64,000 nt of DNA from Lichenicoccus roseus (GTDB taxonomy: Bacteria; Pseudomonadota; Alphaproteobacteria; Acetobacterales; Acetobacteraceae): contig NZ_VCDI01000001.1 of assembly GCF_005844085.1 (NCBI RefSeq), forward strand, positions 682,001 through 746,000, written 5' to 3'. Positions 1 to 8,560 of the stretch are shown here, one piece after another. A program made the position numbers and the translations under genes. Position 1 is the first letter of the stretch. Each line of letters starts with the position of its first letter. The notes below the pieces were generated by a model. The model searched no databases, had not been told where the DNA came from, and was given only the letters and a program-made list of their open reading frames with translations.

Positions 1-798
1 CTTGTCGGCACGGCGCACGCCGGTCGCCGCTCTGATGCGATCGCAGCCTACGACCATGGCGACTACGGGAGCGCGAGGACGCGCTTCCTGTCGCTCGCCC
101 GCACCGGCGATGCCGACGCCGCCTACCGGCTGGGCATCATGTCGGATCTCGGACAAGGGGTGCCGGAGGACGCGACGGAGGCATTTCGCTGGTATCGGCG
201 CGCGGCGGTGACAGGCTACGCACCGGCGGAGTTCAACGTCGCCGTGATGCTCGACAGCCATCGCGGGGTGCCGCACGACGCTGCCCAGGCGGCGGAATGG
301 TATGCCCGCGCGGCAACGCACGGCAATCATCGCGCGCAATACAACCTCGGCCTGCTCTACAGCAGCGGCGAGGGCGTGCCCAGGAACAGGCCGGTGGCGC
401 AGGCCTGGTTCCGGCTCGCCGAGAGCGGCGGGATCCCGGCGGCGGCCGAGCATATCGAGGCGGCCGGCACGCGACCGGAGACCAGGGGCGTCGCAAGCGG
501 CAGGCTGCATGCGGTGACGCCGGTGGCGCCCAAGGCGGACACGGCGCTGTCACGCCGCGAGGTGGAGATCGTCTGGACAGCGCCGGCGCAGACGGTGCCG
601 GTGCGCTTCTTCCTGCAAGTGGCGCATGGCGGCAGTGACCACGGCGAGATCTACGCCGACTACGTCGACAGCACCGCCGCCCTGGTCCGCCTGCCGGCCG
701 GAGGCGGCGCCTATGCGTGGCGGGTCTATACCGTGTCGCCAACTACAGCCGACTACAGCATCGGCGCCTGGATCCCGTTCACGGTGCGGCCGCGCTGA
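1..798 (+). CDS. Sel1-repeat (TPR-like) protein, 5' end outside window
   Basis: The frame is open from the first base, so the start lies upstream. The visible 265 residues contain tandem Sel1-like repeats of about 36 residues, with the usual A-x-x-x-L/M-G-x-x-Y-x-x-G-x-G-V-P pattern (for example RLGIMSDLGQGVPED and YNLGLLYSSGEGVPRN). After the repeats, from about residue 160, comes a beta-rich C-terminal domain of roughly 100 residues that I do not recognise; it includes an FFLQVAHGGSDHGEIY stretch. Sel1 proteins are usually protein-interaction scaffolds, often exported. Whether this one carries a signal peptide cannot be seen. The repeat assignment is firm; the function is unknown. Confidence 0.8.
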   Translation, partial: LVGTAHAGRRSDAIAAYDHGDYGSARTRFLSLARTGDADAAYRLGIMSDLGQGVPEDATEAFRWYRRAAVTGYAPAEFNVAVMLDSHRGVPHDAAQAAEWYARAATHGNHRAQYNLGLLYSSGEGVPRNRPVAQAWFRLAESGGIPAAAEHIEAAGTRPETRGVASGRLHAVTPVAPKADTALSRREVEIVWTAPAQTVPVRFFLQVAHGGSDHGEIYADYVDSTAALVRLPAGGGAYAWRVYTVSPTTADYSIGAWIPFTVRPR

Positions 799-890
799 CA
801 TAGCGTCGGGTCGTCTTATGCCGGTCAACGGGAAACACTCTATCATGGGTCCCCCGCAAGCCTCGCCTGGCCGCAACGGATCTGTCCGCC

Positions 891-2126
891 ATGAGCTCTG
901 CCGACCTCCTGCCCCCCCGCCACGACCTGGCGAGTGCGCTGCTCGCCACCGAGGCACGGCTCGGCGCGCACAACTACAAGCCGCTGGACGTGGTACTGAC
1001 GCGCGGCCTCGGCGTGTGGGTGTGGGATGTCGACGGCACCCGCTACCTCGACTGCCTGTCGGCCTATTCGGCGGTCAACCAGGGGCATTGCCACCCGCGC
1101 ATCCTGGCCGCGCTGACCGAGCAGGCCGGCCGTCTGACGCTGACCTCCCGCGCCTTCCATAACGACCAGCTGGCGCCGTTCTACGAGGAGCTCTGCGCGC
1201 TTACCGGCTCGCACAAGGTGCTGCCGATGAACTCCGGCGCCGAGGCGGTGGAGAGCGCACTCAAGGTGGCGCGCAAATGGGCCTACCAGGTGAAGGGCGT
1301 TGCCGCCGACGAGGCGGAGATCATCGTCTGCGACGGCAACTTCCACGGCCGCACGCTGTCGGTGATCTCGTTCAGCACCGACGATGCCTCGCGGCATGGC
1401 TTCGGGCCATTCACGCCGGGCTTCAAGGTGATCCCCTACGGCGACGCCGGGGCGCTGGAGCGGGCGATCACGCCGAACACCGCGGCCTTCCTGGTCGAGC
1501 CGATCCAGGGCGAGGCCGGGGTGGTGATCCCGCCCGCCGGCTTCCTGCGCCGGGCGCGCGACCTGTGCACCCAGCACGACGTGCTGCTGATCCTCGACGA
1601 GATCCAGACCGGGCTGGGGCGCACCGGTGCGCTGCTGGCCGAGGAGCACGAGGGCATCGAGGCGGACCTGACGCTGATCGGCAAGGCGCTGTCGGGTGGC
1701 TTCTATCCGGTCTCGGCGGTGCTGTCGCACGAGGCGGCGCTGGGGGTACTGAAACCCGGCGAGCACGGCTCGACGTTCGGCGGCAACCCGCTCGCCTGCG
1801 CGGTGGCGCGGATGGCGCTGCGCGTGCTGGTCGAGGAGGACATGATCGGCAACTCGGCGCGCATGGGCGATCGCCTGCTGCGCGGACTGCGCGAGAGCTG
1901 CGGCGATGTCGCGCGCGAGGTACGCGGGCGCGGGCTGATGATCGCGCTCGAGCTGGAGCCGGATCGCGGCGGCGCACGGCGCTTCTGCGAGGCGCTGCGC
2001 CGTAGGGGCGTGCTGTGCAAGGAGACGCATACGCACACCATCCGGATCGCGCCGCCGCTGGTGATCGAGGCGGACCAGGTGGACTGGCTGGTCGAGCAGT
2101 TCGCGGCGGCACTTCGGATGGGATGA
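891..2126 (+). CDS. rocD: Ornithine-oxo-acid aminotransferase (class III PLP aminotransferase)
   Basis: This 411-residue fold-type I PLP enzyme transfers the delta-amino group of ornithine to 2-oxoglutarate, giving glutamate-5-semialdehyde (arginine/ornithine breakdown to glutamate or proline). The N-terminal [20 protein letters not shown] and [15 protein letters not shown] blocks are characteristic of Roc[14 protein letters not shown] binds the PLP phosphate, [14 protein letters not shown] carries the cofactor aspartate, and K265 in LIGKALSGG is the Schiff-base lysine. Length matches bacterial RocD (about 400). The ATG at 891 starts the conserved region with little leader. No arginase or proline gene adjoins it; ornithine decarboxylase lies 35 kb away. 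Acetylornithine aminotransferase is the main alternative, but the N-terminal motifs favour RocD. Confidence 0.88.
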   Translation: MSSADLLPPRHDLASALLATEARLGAHNYKPLDVVLTRGLGVWVWDVDGTRYLDCLSAYSAVNQGHCHPRILAALTEQAGRLTLTSRAFHNDQLAPFYEELCALTGSHKVLPMNSGAEAVESALKVARKWAYQVKGVAADEAEIIVCDGNFHGRTLSVISFSTDDASRHGFGPFTPGFKVIPYGDAGALERAITPNTAAFLVEPIQGEAGVVIPPAGFLRRARDLCTQHDVLLILDEIQTGLGRTGALLAEEHEGIEADLTLIGKALSGGFYPVSAVLSHEAALGVLKPGEHGSTFGGNPLACAVARMALRVLVEEDMIGNSARMGDRLLRGLRESCGDVAREVRGRGLMIALELEPDRGGARRFCEALRRRGVLCKETHTHTIRIAPPLVIEADQVDWLVEQFAAALRMG

Positions 2127-2133
2127 GGTAGAG

Positions 2134-2176
2134 GATCAAACCTCGGATGCCCGCCTGCTCATCGGCGAGTTTGATC
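2134..2176. terminator. Inverted repeat between convergent genes
   Basis: GATCAAAC at 2134-2141 is repeated in inverse orientation as GTTTGATC at 2169-2176, in the 97-nt gap between the end of rocD (plus) and the end of the DOPA-dioxygenase-like gene (minus). The loop is long (27 nt) and there is no T-run, so termination is only a possibility. Confidence 0.3.
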
Positions 2177-2223
2177 TCGCCACATGAGGTTCCCGAGGAA
2201 ATTCTCCAGCCCTGGGCCGTCGG

Positions 2224-2571
2224 CTAGCGGAATGCGTCCATGCGCAACGGGAGCTTCTCGCCAAGCCAGGCCGCGTGCGTCGTATGGTCCGCCGGGTCGT
2301 CGCCGGTTTCCGGGTGCAGCAGGATGTCCAGCCCGTCGCGGTTGAGCAGCAGCCAGGGCACCAGGGTGGCGAACAGCGTGACCGGGAACGCGATCTGGAA
2401 CATCGCCTTCGTATGCGGCCCGACCGGCACCGCGTGCCAGCGGCCGAGCCGGGCAACCGGAAACGCCTCCGCAACGTGCTCGCGGAGTTGGGCGGCGGCA
2501 GGCTCGGTCACGCCGGGTTCGTAGTAGATGTGGGCGTGGTAGTCCCTGATCGTCTCGACCGAGGCGGTCAT
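2224..2571 (-). CDS. DOPA 4,5-dioxygenase family protein
   Basis: A 115-residue protein of the small DOPA-dioxygenase family (extradiol-like, non-heme iron). The opening DYHAHIYYEP and the central GRWHAVPVGPHTKAMFQIAF supply the family's conserved histidines. Fungal relatives open the DOPA ring; bacterial members are mostly uncharacterised, so the substrate is open. Its ATG overlaps the purB stop by 4 nt (ATGA), so it is probably translationally coupled to purB, a pairing with no obvious metabolic logic. Family assignment is good; the reaction is inferred. Confidence 0.75.
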   Translation of the reverse strand: MTASVETIRDYHAHIYYEPGVTEPAAAQLREHVAEAFPVARLGRWHAVPVGPHTKAMFQIAFPVTLFATLVPWLLLNRDGLDILLHPETGDDPADHTTHAAWLGEKLPLRMDAFR

Positions 2572-3968
2572 CCCGCGCGATCCACCAGCGAGGAGGCGCG
2601 GCCGATATAGTCGGATGGCGTCACCGCCGACAGGCGCTGCTTCTCGCTCTCGTCGAGGTCGGAGCCGGCGATGAAGGCGAGATAGCTCTCGCGCGTCAAC
2701 GTCGTGCCACGGGTGAGCTGCTTCATCTGGTCGTACGGGTCGTCGCCGCCGGCCTTGCGCATCACCGTCTGCACGCCCTCGCCGAGGACCTCCCAGGCGC
2801 TGTCGAGAACTTTCGCGATCAGCGCGGCGTCCAGCTCCAGCTTGCCGAGGCCACGCAGCAGCGCCGCCAGCGCCACCGAGCCATAGCCGATGGCGGTGCC
2901 GATGGTGCGCAGCGTCGAGCTGTCGCTGAGGTCGCGCTGCAGGCGGGACACCGGCAACTTGGTCGAGAGATGCTGCAGCGATGCGTTGGCGAGACCGAAG
3001 TTCGCCTCCGCGTTCTCGAAGTCGATCGGGTTCACCTTGTGCGGCATGGTCGAGGAGCCGACCTCGCCCGCCACCAGGCGCTGCCTGAAATAGCCGATGC
3101 TGATATACAGCCACGCGTCGACGCAGAGATCGGTGCAGATCGTGTGCACGCGCTGCATGACGTGGAACGCTTCCGCCATGAAGTCGTGCGGCTCGATCTG
3201 CGTGGTCAGCGGGTTGTGCACCAGCCCGAAACTCTCGACGAACTCGCGCGAGCGCGCCTCCCAGTCCACGTCCGGATAGGCCAGTACGTGTGCGCTGAAG
3301 GTGCCGGTGGCGCCATTGATCTTGGCGAGATATTCGAGCCCCGCCACGGCGCGCAACTGGCGCTGCAGCCGGTAGGCGAACACCGCGATCTCCTTGCCCA
3401 AAGTCGACGGCGTCGCCGCCTGCCCGTGCGTGCGCGTCAGCATGGCGACGTCGCGCCACTGCACCGCCATGCCGGCGAGCCTCTCCTGCACCGCCTGCAC
3501 CTGCGGTTGCCAGACCTCGCGCACCGCGTCGCGCAGCATCAGGGCGTAGGCGATGTTGTTGATGTCCTCGGAGGTGCAGGCGAAATGCACGAACTCGCGG
3601 TGCTGCTGCAGGGGCGTGCCGTCGAGCTGCTCCTTCACGAAATACTCGACCGCCTTCATGTCGTGGTTGGTGCGGCGCTCGATCTCCTTGATGCGGGCGA
3701 ACGCGCCGGCGTCGAAGCTCTCGTACAGCGCGCGCAGCCGGGATGCCGTCGCCGCGTCCGCCGGCGGCAGTTGCGCGATGGCCTCGATGCCGGCCAGGAA
3801 CAGGAACCACTCCACCTCGACGCGCACCCGGTTGCGCATCAGCGCGAACTCCGAGATCCGCTCCGCGAGTGGCCGGGTCGCCGAGCGGTAGCGGCCGTCG
3901 AGGGACGTGAGCGCGGTGGCGGCGAACTCGTCCTGTGCCGTCGCGTCCTGCACCGTCGATTTCACCAT
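2568..3968 (-). CDS. purB: Adenylosuccinate lyase
   Basis: PurB of the fumarase/aspartase superfamily, 466 residues, close to the E. coli type (456). It releases fumarate from SAICAR and from adenylosuccinate in purine synthesis. The superfamily signature SSTMPHKVNP is at residues 305-314, TRTHGQAATPST with H181 is the catalytic region, and FACTSEDINN is typical of the long E. coli-like form. The start at MVKSTVQDAT precedes the conserved LTSLDGRY block by about 20 residues, as expected. An in-frame extension upstream exists but has no conserved content. It forms a short operon with the downstream DOPA-dioxygenase-like gene. Confidence 0.93.
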   Translation of the reverse strand: MVKSTVQDATAQDEFAATALTSLDGRYRSATRPLAERISEFALMRNRVRVEVEWFLFLAGIEAIAQLPPADAATASRLRALYESFDAGAFARIKEIERRTNHDMKAVEYFVKEQLDGTPLQQHREFVHFACTSEDINNIAYALMLRDAVREVWQPQVQAVQERLAGMAVQWRDVAMLTRTHGQAATPSTLGKEIAVFAYRLQRQLRAVAGLEYLAKINGATGTFSAHVLAYPDVDWEARSREFVESFGLVHNPLTTQIEPHDFMAEAFHVMQRVHTICTDLCVDAWLYISIGYFRQRLVAGEVGSSTMPHKVNPIDFENAEANFGLANASLQHLSTKLPVSRLQRDLSDSSTLRTIGTAIGYGSVALAALLRGLGKLELDAALIAKVLDSAWEVLGEGVQTVMRKAGGDDPYDQMKQLTRGTTLTRESYLAFIAGSDLDESEKQRLSAVTPSDYIGRASSLVDRAG

Positions 3969-4093
3969 GACCCTGGCCCTCCTGTGCGCCGGGCGCAGCA
4001 GTAGCGCATCGCCGGCAGCCAACCAAGGCACCCGGGCCCTTGCCAGGACTCCGAAGAAGATACACAAGATTCCAACAGGTTAGTTGGAGCACA

Positions 4094-4588
4094 ATGGTTC
4101 CATCGCCGCCCGCCGCGGAGGTCCAGGCGGTCGCCCTCGCCGCCGTCGCCGCCATCTCGACCGGCGTCCTGGTCCGGCTCGCCTACTGGCGGCGCCTGCT
4201 GCGCCGGAAATGGCTTGCCCGGGCATTCCGGCAGGACGTCGCGCAGCCACCGGGCGGGACCGGCCGGCAGTCCGGCGCCGATTACGAACAGCACTGCGCG
4301 GTGCTGCTGCGCAAGGCCGGCTGGCAGACCGTGCTGACCGCCGGCAGCGGCGACCAGGGCTCCGACATCCTGGCGCGGCGGCGGCGGCGGGTGCTGGTGG
4401 TGCAGTGCAAGCACCACGCCCGTCCGGTCGGCAACCGCGCCGTGCAGGAGGTCTTCGCGGCGCAGCGGCATCACGACGCGCACCTCGCCGCGGTGGTCTC
4501 GAATGCCGGCTTCACCCGCGCCGCCCAGGCGCTCGCGGCGACCACCGGCGTGCGCCTGCTTCACCATCGCGACCTCGGCACCCTCTGA
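4094..4588 (+). CDS. Membrane-anchored Mrr-like restriction endonuclease
   Basis: 164 residues. An N-terminal hydrophobic segment (about 9-31) is followed by a cluster of basic residues, then a PD-(D/E)xK nuclease domain of the Mrr/DUF2034 type. Visible landmarks are E65 in GADYEQHC, D91 in GSGDQGSDIL and Q104-C105-K106 in VLVVQCKHHARPVG, the classical QxK active-site variant, followed by the AVQEVFAAQ helix. Such small membrane-anchored Mrr-like nucleases are widespread; substrate and role are mostly unknown. There is no methylase or other restriction gene beside it. An earlier in-frame start at 4040 would add 18 residues before the membrane segment and is less likely. Confidence 0.75.
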   Translation: MVPSPPAAEVQAVALAAVAAISTGVLVRLAYWRRLLRRKWLARAFRQDVAQPPGGTGRQSGADYEQHCAVLLRKAGWQTVLTAGSGDQGSDILARRRRRVLVVQCKHHARPVGNRAVQEVFAAQRHHDAHLAAVVSNAGFTRAAQALAATTGVRLLHHRDLGTL

Positions 4589-4617
4589 CCGAGGCCATGC
4601 AAACCTTCTTGCACCCT

Positions 4618-4632
4618 GAACGAAACAGGAAC
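4618..4632 (+). promoter_or_regulatory. Possible LexA (SOS) box, GAAC-N7-GAAC
   Basis: A direct repeat GAAC (4618-4621), seven bases, GAAC (4629-4632) matches the alphaproteobacterial LexA operator GAAC-N7-GAAC and lies 61-75 nt upstream of the small gene at 4693. An exact match of this degeneracy is expected once or twice by chance in a window this size, so this is suggestive only. Confidence 0.3.
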
Positions 4633-4692
4633 AAAGTGCGCTGGCCCGAACGTAGGGTTCTTGCGTTGCCGGGGCGCCGGAGGGATTGGATC

Positions 4693-4962
4693 ATGGTCGA
4701 CAATGTCATCGCCTTCCCGGCGCCGGTGGTGCCGTTGCGCATCGCCACGTCCCCGCGGATGGGAACGCCACGGGAGGAACCGCCCCTGCTCGCCGTCGAG
4801 CATGACGGGCGGGTCTATTCGCTGGCGACCCTGCTGGCGCGCCTGCCGGACGCGCTGCTCGACGAGCTCGACGAGCTGGTGCCGCAATCGGCCCAGCAGG
4901 CCTGGGATCTCGTGGTCAGGCGGTGGCCGAGGATCGCCCAGGCTGCGGTGGACCGCGGATAG
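4693..4962 (+). CDS. Small protein of unknown function
   Basis: 89 residues with the composition of a real alphaproteobacterial gene: a proline-rich N-terminus followed by an acidic, leucine-rich helix (DALLDELDELVPQSAQQAWD) and a basic WPRIAQ tail. The ATG at 4693 is the first in-frame start after a non-coding stretch holding the GAAC-N7-GAAC repeat. I recognise no family. It is followed after 79 nt by a membrane-protein gene on the same strand. If the upstream repeat is a LexA box, this could be a damage-inducible gene; that is inference. Confidence 0.5.
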   Translation: MVDNVIAFPAPVVPLRIATSPRMGTPREEPPLLAVEHDGRVYSLATLLARLPDALLDELDELVPQSAQQAWDLVVRRWPRIAQAAVDRG

Positions 4963-5041
4963 ACTTCGCATACAAAGCCTGTGGGTCGGGGCATCATCGC
5001 AGGCGGGGCCGGCGGAGACGGGGACAGCGGAGACGGGGCGC

Positions 5042-5956
5042 ATGTTCGGCAGTACCATCCTCGACGTGCTGCTGGCGGTGGTGTTCACCTTCCTGGGCGT
5101 GAGCCTCGCCGCCAGCGCGGTGACCGAGGCGATCGCCTCGATGTTGCGGCTGCGGCAGAGCACGCTGCTGGACGGCATCTCCCGCCTGCTGAACGACCCC
5201 GATTTCGACGGGCTCGCGCGGGACGTCTACGATCACGCGCTGGTCGATCCGCTCGCCTGCGTGCGCACGCGACAGGCCTCGCTCACGAACCGGCCTGCGT
5301 TCATCCACCCGCGCGACTTCGCGGTGGCCCTCACCGACGTGCTGCGGGATCGGCACCCTGGCGGGCCCGGCGGGGCTGACCTCGCCGGCTGCATCGCCAC
5401 CGTGCCCGACGACAAGCTGCGCGGCGCCCTGCAGACGCTGCTGCGGCAGGCCGACGGCGACCGGCTGCTGTTCCAGGCGGCGCTCGCCACCTGGTTCGAC
5501 GGCTCGATGATCCGGCTCAGCGGCTGGTATCGGCGGCGCACCCAGATGATCTCGTTCCTGGCCGCGTTCGCCATCGCGGCGATGCTCAACGCCGACGTGC
5601 TGCACGTCACCGCCGAGGTCTGGCAGCGGCCGGCCATGGTCAACCTGCTCAATGCCGGCCTCAGCCACGACACCATCACGCTGCAGAACGCCCTCGCCCG
5701 GCTGGATGCGAGCAGCCTGATCGGCTGGGACGGCTGGAGCGGCGATCCGCGCGATGGCTGGCCCGGCGTGCTGACCATGCTGTCCGGCTGGGGGATCGCG
5801 GCGGCGGCTTCGCTGTTCGGCGCGCCGTTCTGGTTCGACACGCTGCAGCGGCTGAGCTGGATACGCGGCGCCGTGCCGGTGGCGGCGCGGGCGGACGGGC
5901 TGCCCTATGGCTCCCTGGCGTTGCCGCATGCCAAGCTGTCGCCTGGATCGGAGTAG
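5042..5956 (+). CDS. Conserved-looking membrane protein of unknown function
   Basis: 304 residues. One N-terminal membrane helix (about 6-28), a cytoplasmic-looking charged domain (30-160), a second helix around SFLAAFAIAAMLNADVL, a variable loop rich in Trp, Gly and Asp, and a third helix near GWGIAAAASLFGAPFWF. The stretch GWYRRRTQMISFLAAFAIA resembles uncharacterised membrane proteins in other proteobacteria, but I cannot name a family. The ATG at 5042 directly precedes the first helix. It is followed after 10 nt by the dienelactone hydrolase gene, suggesting co-transcription. Confidence 0.6.
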   Translation: MFGSTILDVLLAVVFTFLGVSLAASAVTEAIASMLRLRQSTLLDGISRLLNDPDFDGLARDVYDHALVDPLACVRTRQASLTNRPAFIHPRDFAVALTDVLRDRHPGGPGGADLAGCIATVPDDKLRGALQTLLRQADGDRLLFQAALATWFDGSMIRLSGWYRRRTQMISFLAAFAIAAMLNADVLHVTAEVWQRPAMVNLLNAGLSHDTITLQNALARLDASSLIGWDGWSGDPRDGWPGVLTMLSGWGIAAAASLFGAPFWFDTLQRLSWIRGAVPVAARADGLPYGSLALPHAKLSPGSE

Positions 5957-5966
5957 GAGCGCAGGC

Positions 5967-6842
5967 ATGGCGGGACGGTTCGGACTGGATGGGCTGCGCG
6001 TGCCGCCGACGCCGCCGATCGCGCGGCGCGGCTTCGTGATGACCTCGCTGATGACCGGCCTGACGCTGGCCGCCCGGCACGCCGAGGCGGAGACCATCCA
6101 TACCAGCCCGGCCGGGCTACTTGCGGGCGAGGTGCAGGTGCCGGTCGCTGACGGCAGGCTGCCCGCCTATGCGGCCCGACCCGATGGCGCCGGACCATTT
6201 CCGACCGTGCTGGTGATCGAGGAGATCTTCGGCGTCCACGAATACATAAAGGACGTCTGCCGGCGGCTGGCAAAGGCCGGCTATCTCGCGGTCGCGCCCG
6301 AGCTGTACGCCCGCCTAGGCGACCTCTCGAAGATGACCGACCCGCACCAGATCGTGCGCGACGTCATCAGCCGGGCGCCGGACGCCACCCTGCTGGCCGA
6401 TCTCGACGCCACCGCCAGCTGGGCTTCCGGCAACGGCGATGGCGATGCGCGGCGGCTCGCGGTGGTCGGGTTCTGCCGCGGCGGGCGCGACACCTGGCTG
6501 TATGCCGCGCATAATCCGCGCCTGAAGGCGGCAATTGCCTGGTACGGCCCCCTCGGCGGCGAGACCAGCGCGATCCAGCCGCACAACGCCGGCGAGATGG
6601 CCGGAAAGTTGAACTGCCCGCTGCTTGGCCTGTACGGCGGCGCCGACCCGAGCAGCACGCCGGCGCAGATCCACGATGCCGAGCAGCAGGCGCATGCCGC
6701 CGGGCGCACCGTCGAGATCGTGGTGTATCCCGACACCCCGCACGGCTTCCACGCCGACTACCGGCCGAGCTACCGGCAGGGTCCGGCGGAGGATGGCTGG
6801 CGCCGCATGCTGGCCTGGCTGCACCGATACGGCGTCGGCTGA
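5967..6842 (+). CDS. Dienelactone hydrolase family protein, Tat-exported
   Basis: 291-residue alpha/beta hydrolase of the carboxymethylenebutenolidase family. The triad is visible as C170 in VVGFCRGG, D227 in LYGGADPSS and H259 in TPHGFHADYRPSY; E85-E86 in VIEEIFGVHEYIKD is the family's activating glutamate region. The N-terminus carries R20-R21 before a hydrophobic stretch (RRGFVMTSLMTGLTLA), a twin-arginine-type signal, so the enzyme is probably periplasmic, as in many homologues with this leader. AGGAG at 5955-5959 supports the ATG at 5967. The substrate is unknown; no catechol or chlorocatechol genes are nearby. Confidence 0.85.
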   Translation: MAGRFGLDGLRVPPTPPIARRGFVMTSLMTGLTLAARHAEAETIHTSPAGLLAGEVQVPVADGRLPAYAARPDGAGPFPTVLVIEEIFGVHEYIKDVCRRLAKAGYLAVAPELYARLGDLSKMTDPHQIVRDVISRAPDATLLADLDATASWASGNGDGDARRLAVVGFCRGGRDTWLYAAHNPRLKAAIAWYGPLGGETSAIQPHNAGEMAGKLNCPLLGLYGGADPSSTPAQIHDAEQQAHAAGRTVEIVVYPDTPHGFHADYRPSYRQGPAEDGWRRMLAWLHRYGVG

Positions 6843-6853
6843 AGCGGCCCGGC

Positions 6854-7240
6854 ATGCCGCTTGCCGATCTCTACCGCGCCTACATCGGATGCCTGAACCG
6901 GCAGGACTGGCCCGGCCTCGGACGCTTCGTGGCCGAGGATGTCGAGCATAACGGGCGGCGGCTCGGACTGCCCGGCTATCGCGACATGCTCGTGCGGGAT
7001 TTCACCGACATTGCCGACCTGCGCTTCGAGATCGGGATGCTGGTCTGCGAACCCCCGAACGTGGCGGCCCGCCTGCTGTTCGACTGCACACCGGAGGGAC
7101 AATTCCTCGGCCTGGCCGTCGACAGGCGCAGGATCACCTTCGCGGAGAACGTGTTCTACGTCTTCCGCAACGACAGGATCGCCTCGGTCTGGTCGGTGAT
7201 CGACAAGGCGGCGATCGAGGCCCAGCTCCCCAGGCGCTGA
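6854..7240 (+). CDS. SnoaL/NTF2-like protein (ester-cyclase type)
   Basis: 128 residues with the alpha+beta cone fold pattern of the NTF2-like superfamily: N-terminal helix DLYRAYIGCLNRQDW, strand pair around FVAEDVEHNG, LPGYRDMLVRDFTDIADL, and a C-terminal sheet ending ENVFYVFRNDRIASVWSVID. The arrangement matches the predicted ester cyclase/SnoaL-like group. Function is unknown. It starts 11 nt after the dienelactone hydrolase stop on the same strand and runs convergently into the RuBisCO-like gene, whose stop is 15 nt away. Confidence 0.7.
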   Translation: MPLADLYRAYIGCLNRQDWPGLGRFVAEDVEHNGRRLGLPGYRDMLVRDFTDIADLRFEIGMLVCEPPNVAARLLFDCTPEGQFLGLAVDRRRITFAENVFYVFRNDRIASVWSVIDKAAIEAQLPRR

Positions 7241-7255
7241 CCTGCCCGGACAAGC

Positions 7256-8524
7256 CTAGATCGCCATGCCGCCGAACTTGCGCAGCGACTCGGCAAGCTC
7301 TCGATGGTCGCGTGCGTAGGTCGCCAGCGGGATATCCGCCACGGTTGCTTCCCAGGCCTGCCGGATCGCCCGCACGCCGGCGCCCGGCCCGCCCGGATGC
7401 GCGATGATGCCGCCGCCGCCGAGATACATCAGGTCGACGGTGCGGCCGGTGCGCGCATAGGTTTCCGGCGCCTGGCCGCCCCATTGCCCGGAACAAACCA
7501 CCGGTAGCGCCCGGTCGCTCGTCGACAGCAGCGGCGTCGAGCAATCCCTGAACGACTGCACGAAGCTGTCGTCCGGCTCCCAGTATTTCGCCCCGATGCC
7601 GTTGATCTGGAACTGGTCGATACCGAGCAGGCGCCACAGTGTCTGGTAGACGCTGAAATCCATGCCGAGGCCGGGATGCCGGGTCAGGATGTCCCAGCCG
7701 GCACGGTGCGCATGCAGCACCAGCCGCGAGCGGCGGCGCAGGAAGGCGAGGCCGCCATAGCCGACCGAGTTGATGTTGATCACCGCGGCAGTGCCGCCGG
7801 CATCGGCCACCAGGTCGTGGTGCCGCAGCATCCGTTCCGGATCGGCCGACGAGATGCCGAACGCATACATCACCCGGCGCCCGGTGCGCTGCTCATGGTC
7901 GCGCAGCACCGGCATCACCGCCCTCACCCGCGCCTCGAGCGGCGAATAGGCCGGGCTCATCAGCTTCTCGTCGTCCTTGATGAAATCGACGCCGGCCTCG
8001 ACAAGCTGCCGGGTTATCGCCGCACCCTCCTCCGGCGACAGGCCGAGATTCGGCTTGATGATGGTGCCGATCAGCGGCCGCCCGTGGACGCCGGAAACCG
8101 TGCGGGTGCCCTCGATGCCGAATTGCGGGCCCGGATGCGCCCGGATGAAGGCAGGCGGCAGGCGCAGGCCGACGATGCGTATGCCGGTCAGTCCCTTGAC
8201 CGAGAACACCCCGCCGAGCGCGATCGTCACCAGCGCAGCGATGTCGGTGCCTACCACGTCGAGCGGGAACTCGATGTCGACGTCGGCGCGCCGATACGGA
8301 CCCGCCACCCCGTCCGGCTGCGGGAAGCTGGGCGCCCCCGCGTCCGGCAACGCGCGAACAGCCGCGACCCGCGCTGCACATCGCACCTTGAGGTCGGCGG
8401 TTTCCCCCGGCAGATCCACGAAGGTGCCGGTGGACTGGTCGCTGGCGATCTTGGAGGCCAGGGCAAGCGGGTCCCCCGCCGTCTCGATCCGGTAGGTCAC
8501 GGTAATGCTGGCATCGTCGCGCAT
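7256..8524 (-). CDS. oiaX: RuBisCO-like protein, likely 3-oxo-isoapionate-4-phosphate decarboxylase (OiaX-type)
   Basis: A 422-residue large-subunit-like protein of the RuBisCO superfamily. Residues below are numbered one higher, counting a GTG directly upstream as codon 1. By my alignment to form I RuBisCO it keeps K158 (Lys175), the K184-D-D-E187 metal-binding motif (Lys201 to Glu204), H274-R275 (His294-Arg295), K314 (Lys334), S346 (Ser379) and the GGGG phosphate loop. Lys177 is Asn160 and His327 is Gln307, so it is not a CO2-fixing enzyme. Its neighbours, an ApnO-like oxidoisomerase and an ApsD-like dehydrogenase, match the D-apiose pathway in which OiaX decarboxylates 3-oxo-isoapionate 4-phosphate. 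AGGAG lies 8 nt before the ATG at 8524. A transcarboxylase/hydrolase (OiaT) or another RLP activity remains possible. Confidence 0.8.
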   Translation of the reverse strand: MRDDASITVTYRIETAGDPLALASKIASDQSTGTFVDLPGETADLKVRCAARVAAVRALPDAGAPSFPQPDGVAGPYRRADVDIEFPLDVVGTDIAALVTIALGGVFSVKGLTGIRIVGLRLPPAFIRAHPGPQFGIEGTRTVSGVHGRPLIGTIIKPNLGLSPEEGAAITRQLVEAGVDFIKDDEKLMSPAYSPLEARVRAVMPVLRDHEQRTGRRVMYAFGISSADPERMLRHHDLVADAGGTAAVININSVGYGGLAFLRRRSRLVLHAHRAGWDILTRHPGLGMDFSVYQTLWRLLGIDQFQINGIGAKYWEPDDSFVQSFRDCSTPLLSTSDRALPVVCSGQWGGQAPETYARTGRTVDLMYLGGGGIIAHPGGPGAGVRAIRQAWEATVADIPLATYARDHRELAESLRKFGGMAI

Positions 8525-8560
8525 CACGGGCGCTCCTGTTCGAGCCGAGGAATTGACGAT

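Noticed and set aside
7256-8524. Genuine CO2-fixing RuBisCO
   Set aside because: Lys177 and His327 equivalents are replaced, there is no phosphoribulokinase or small subunit, and the neighbours are sugar-acid catabolic enzymes.
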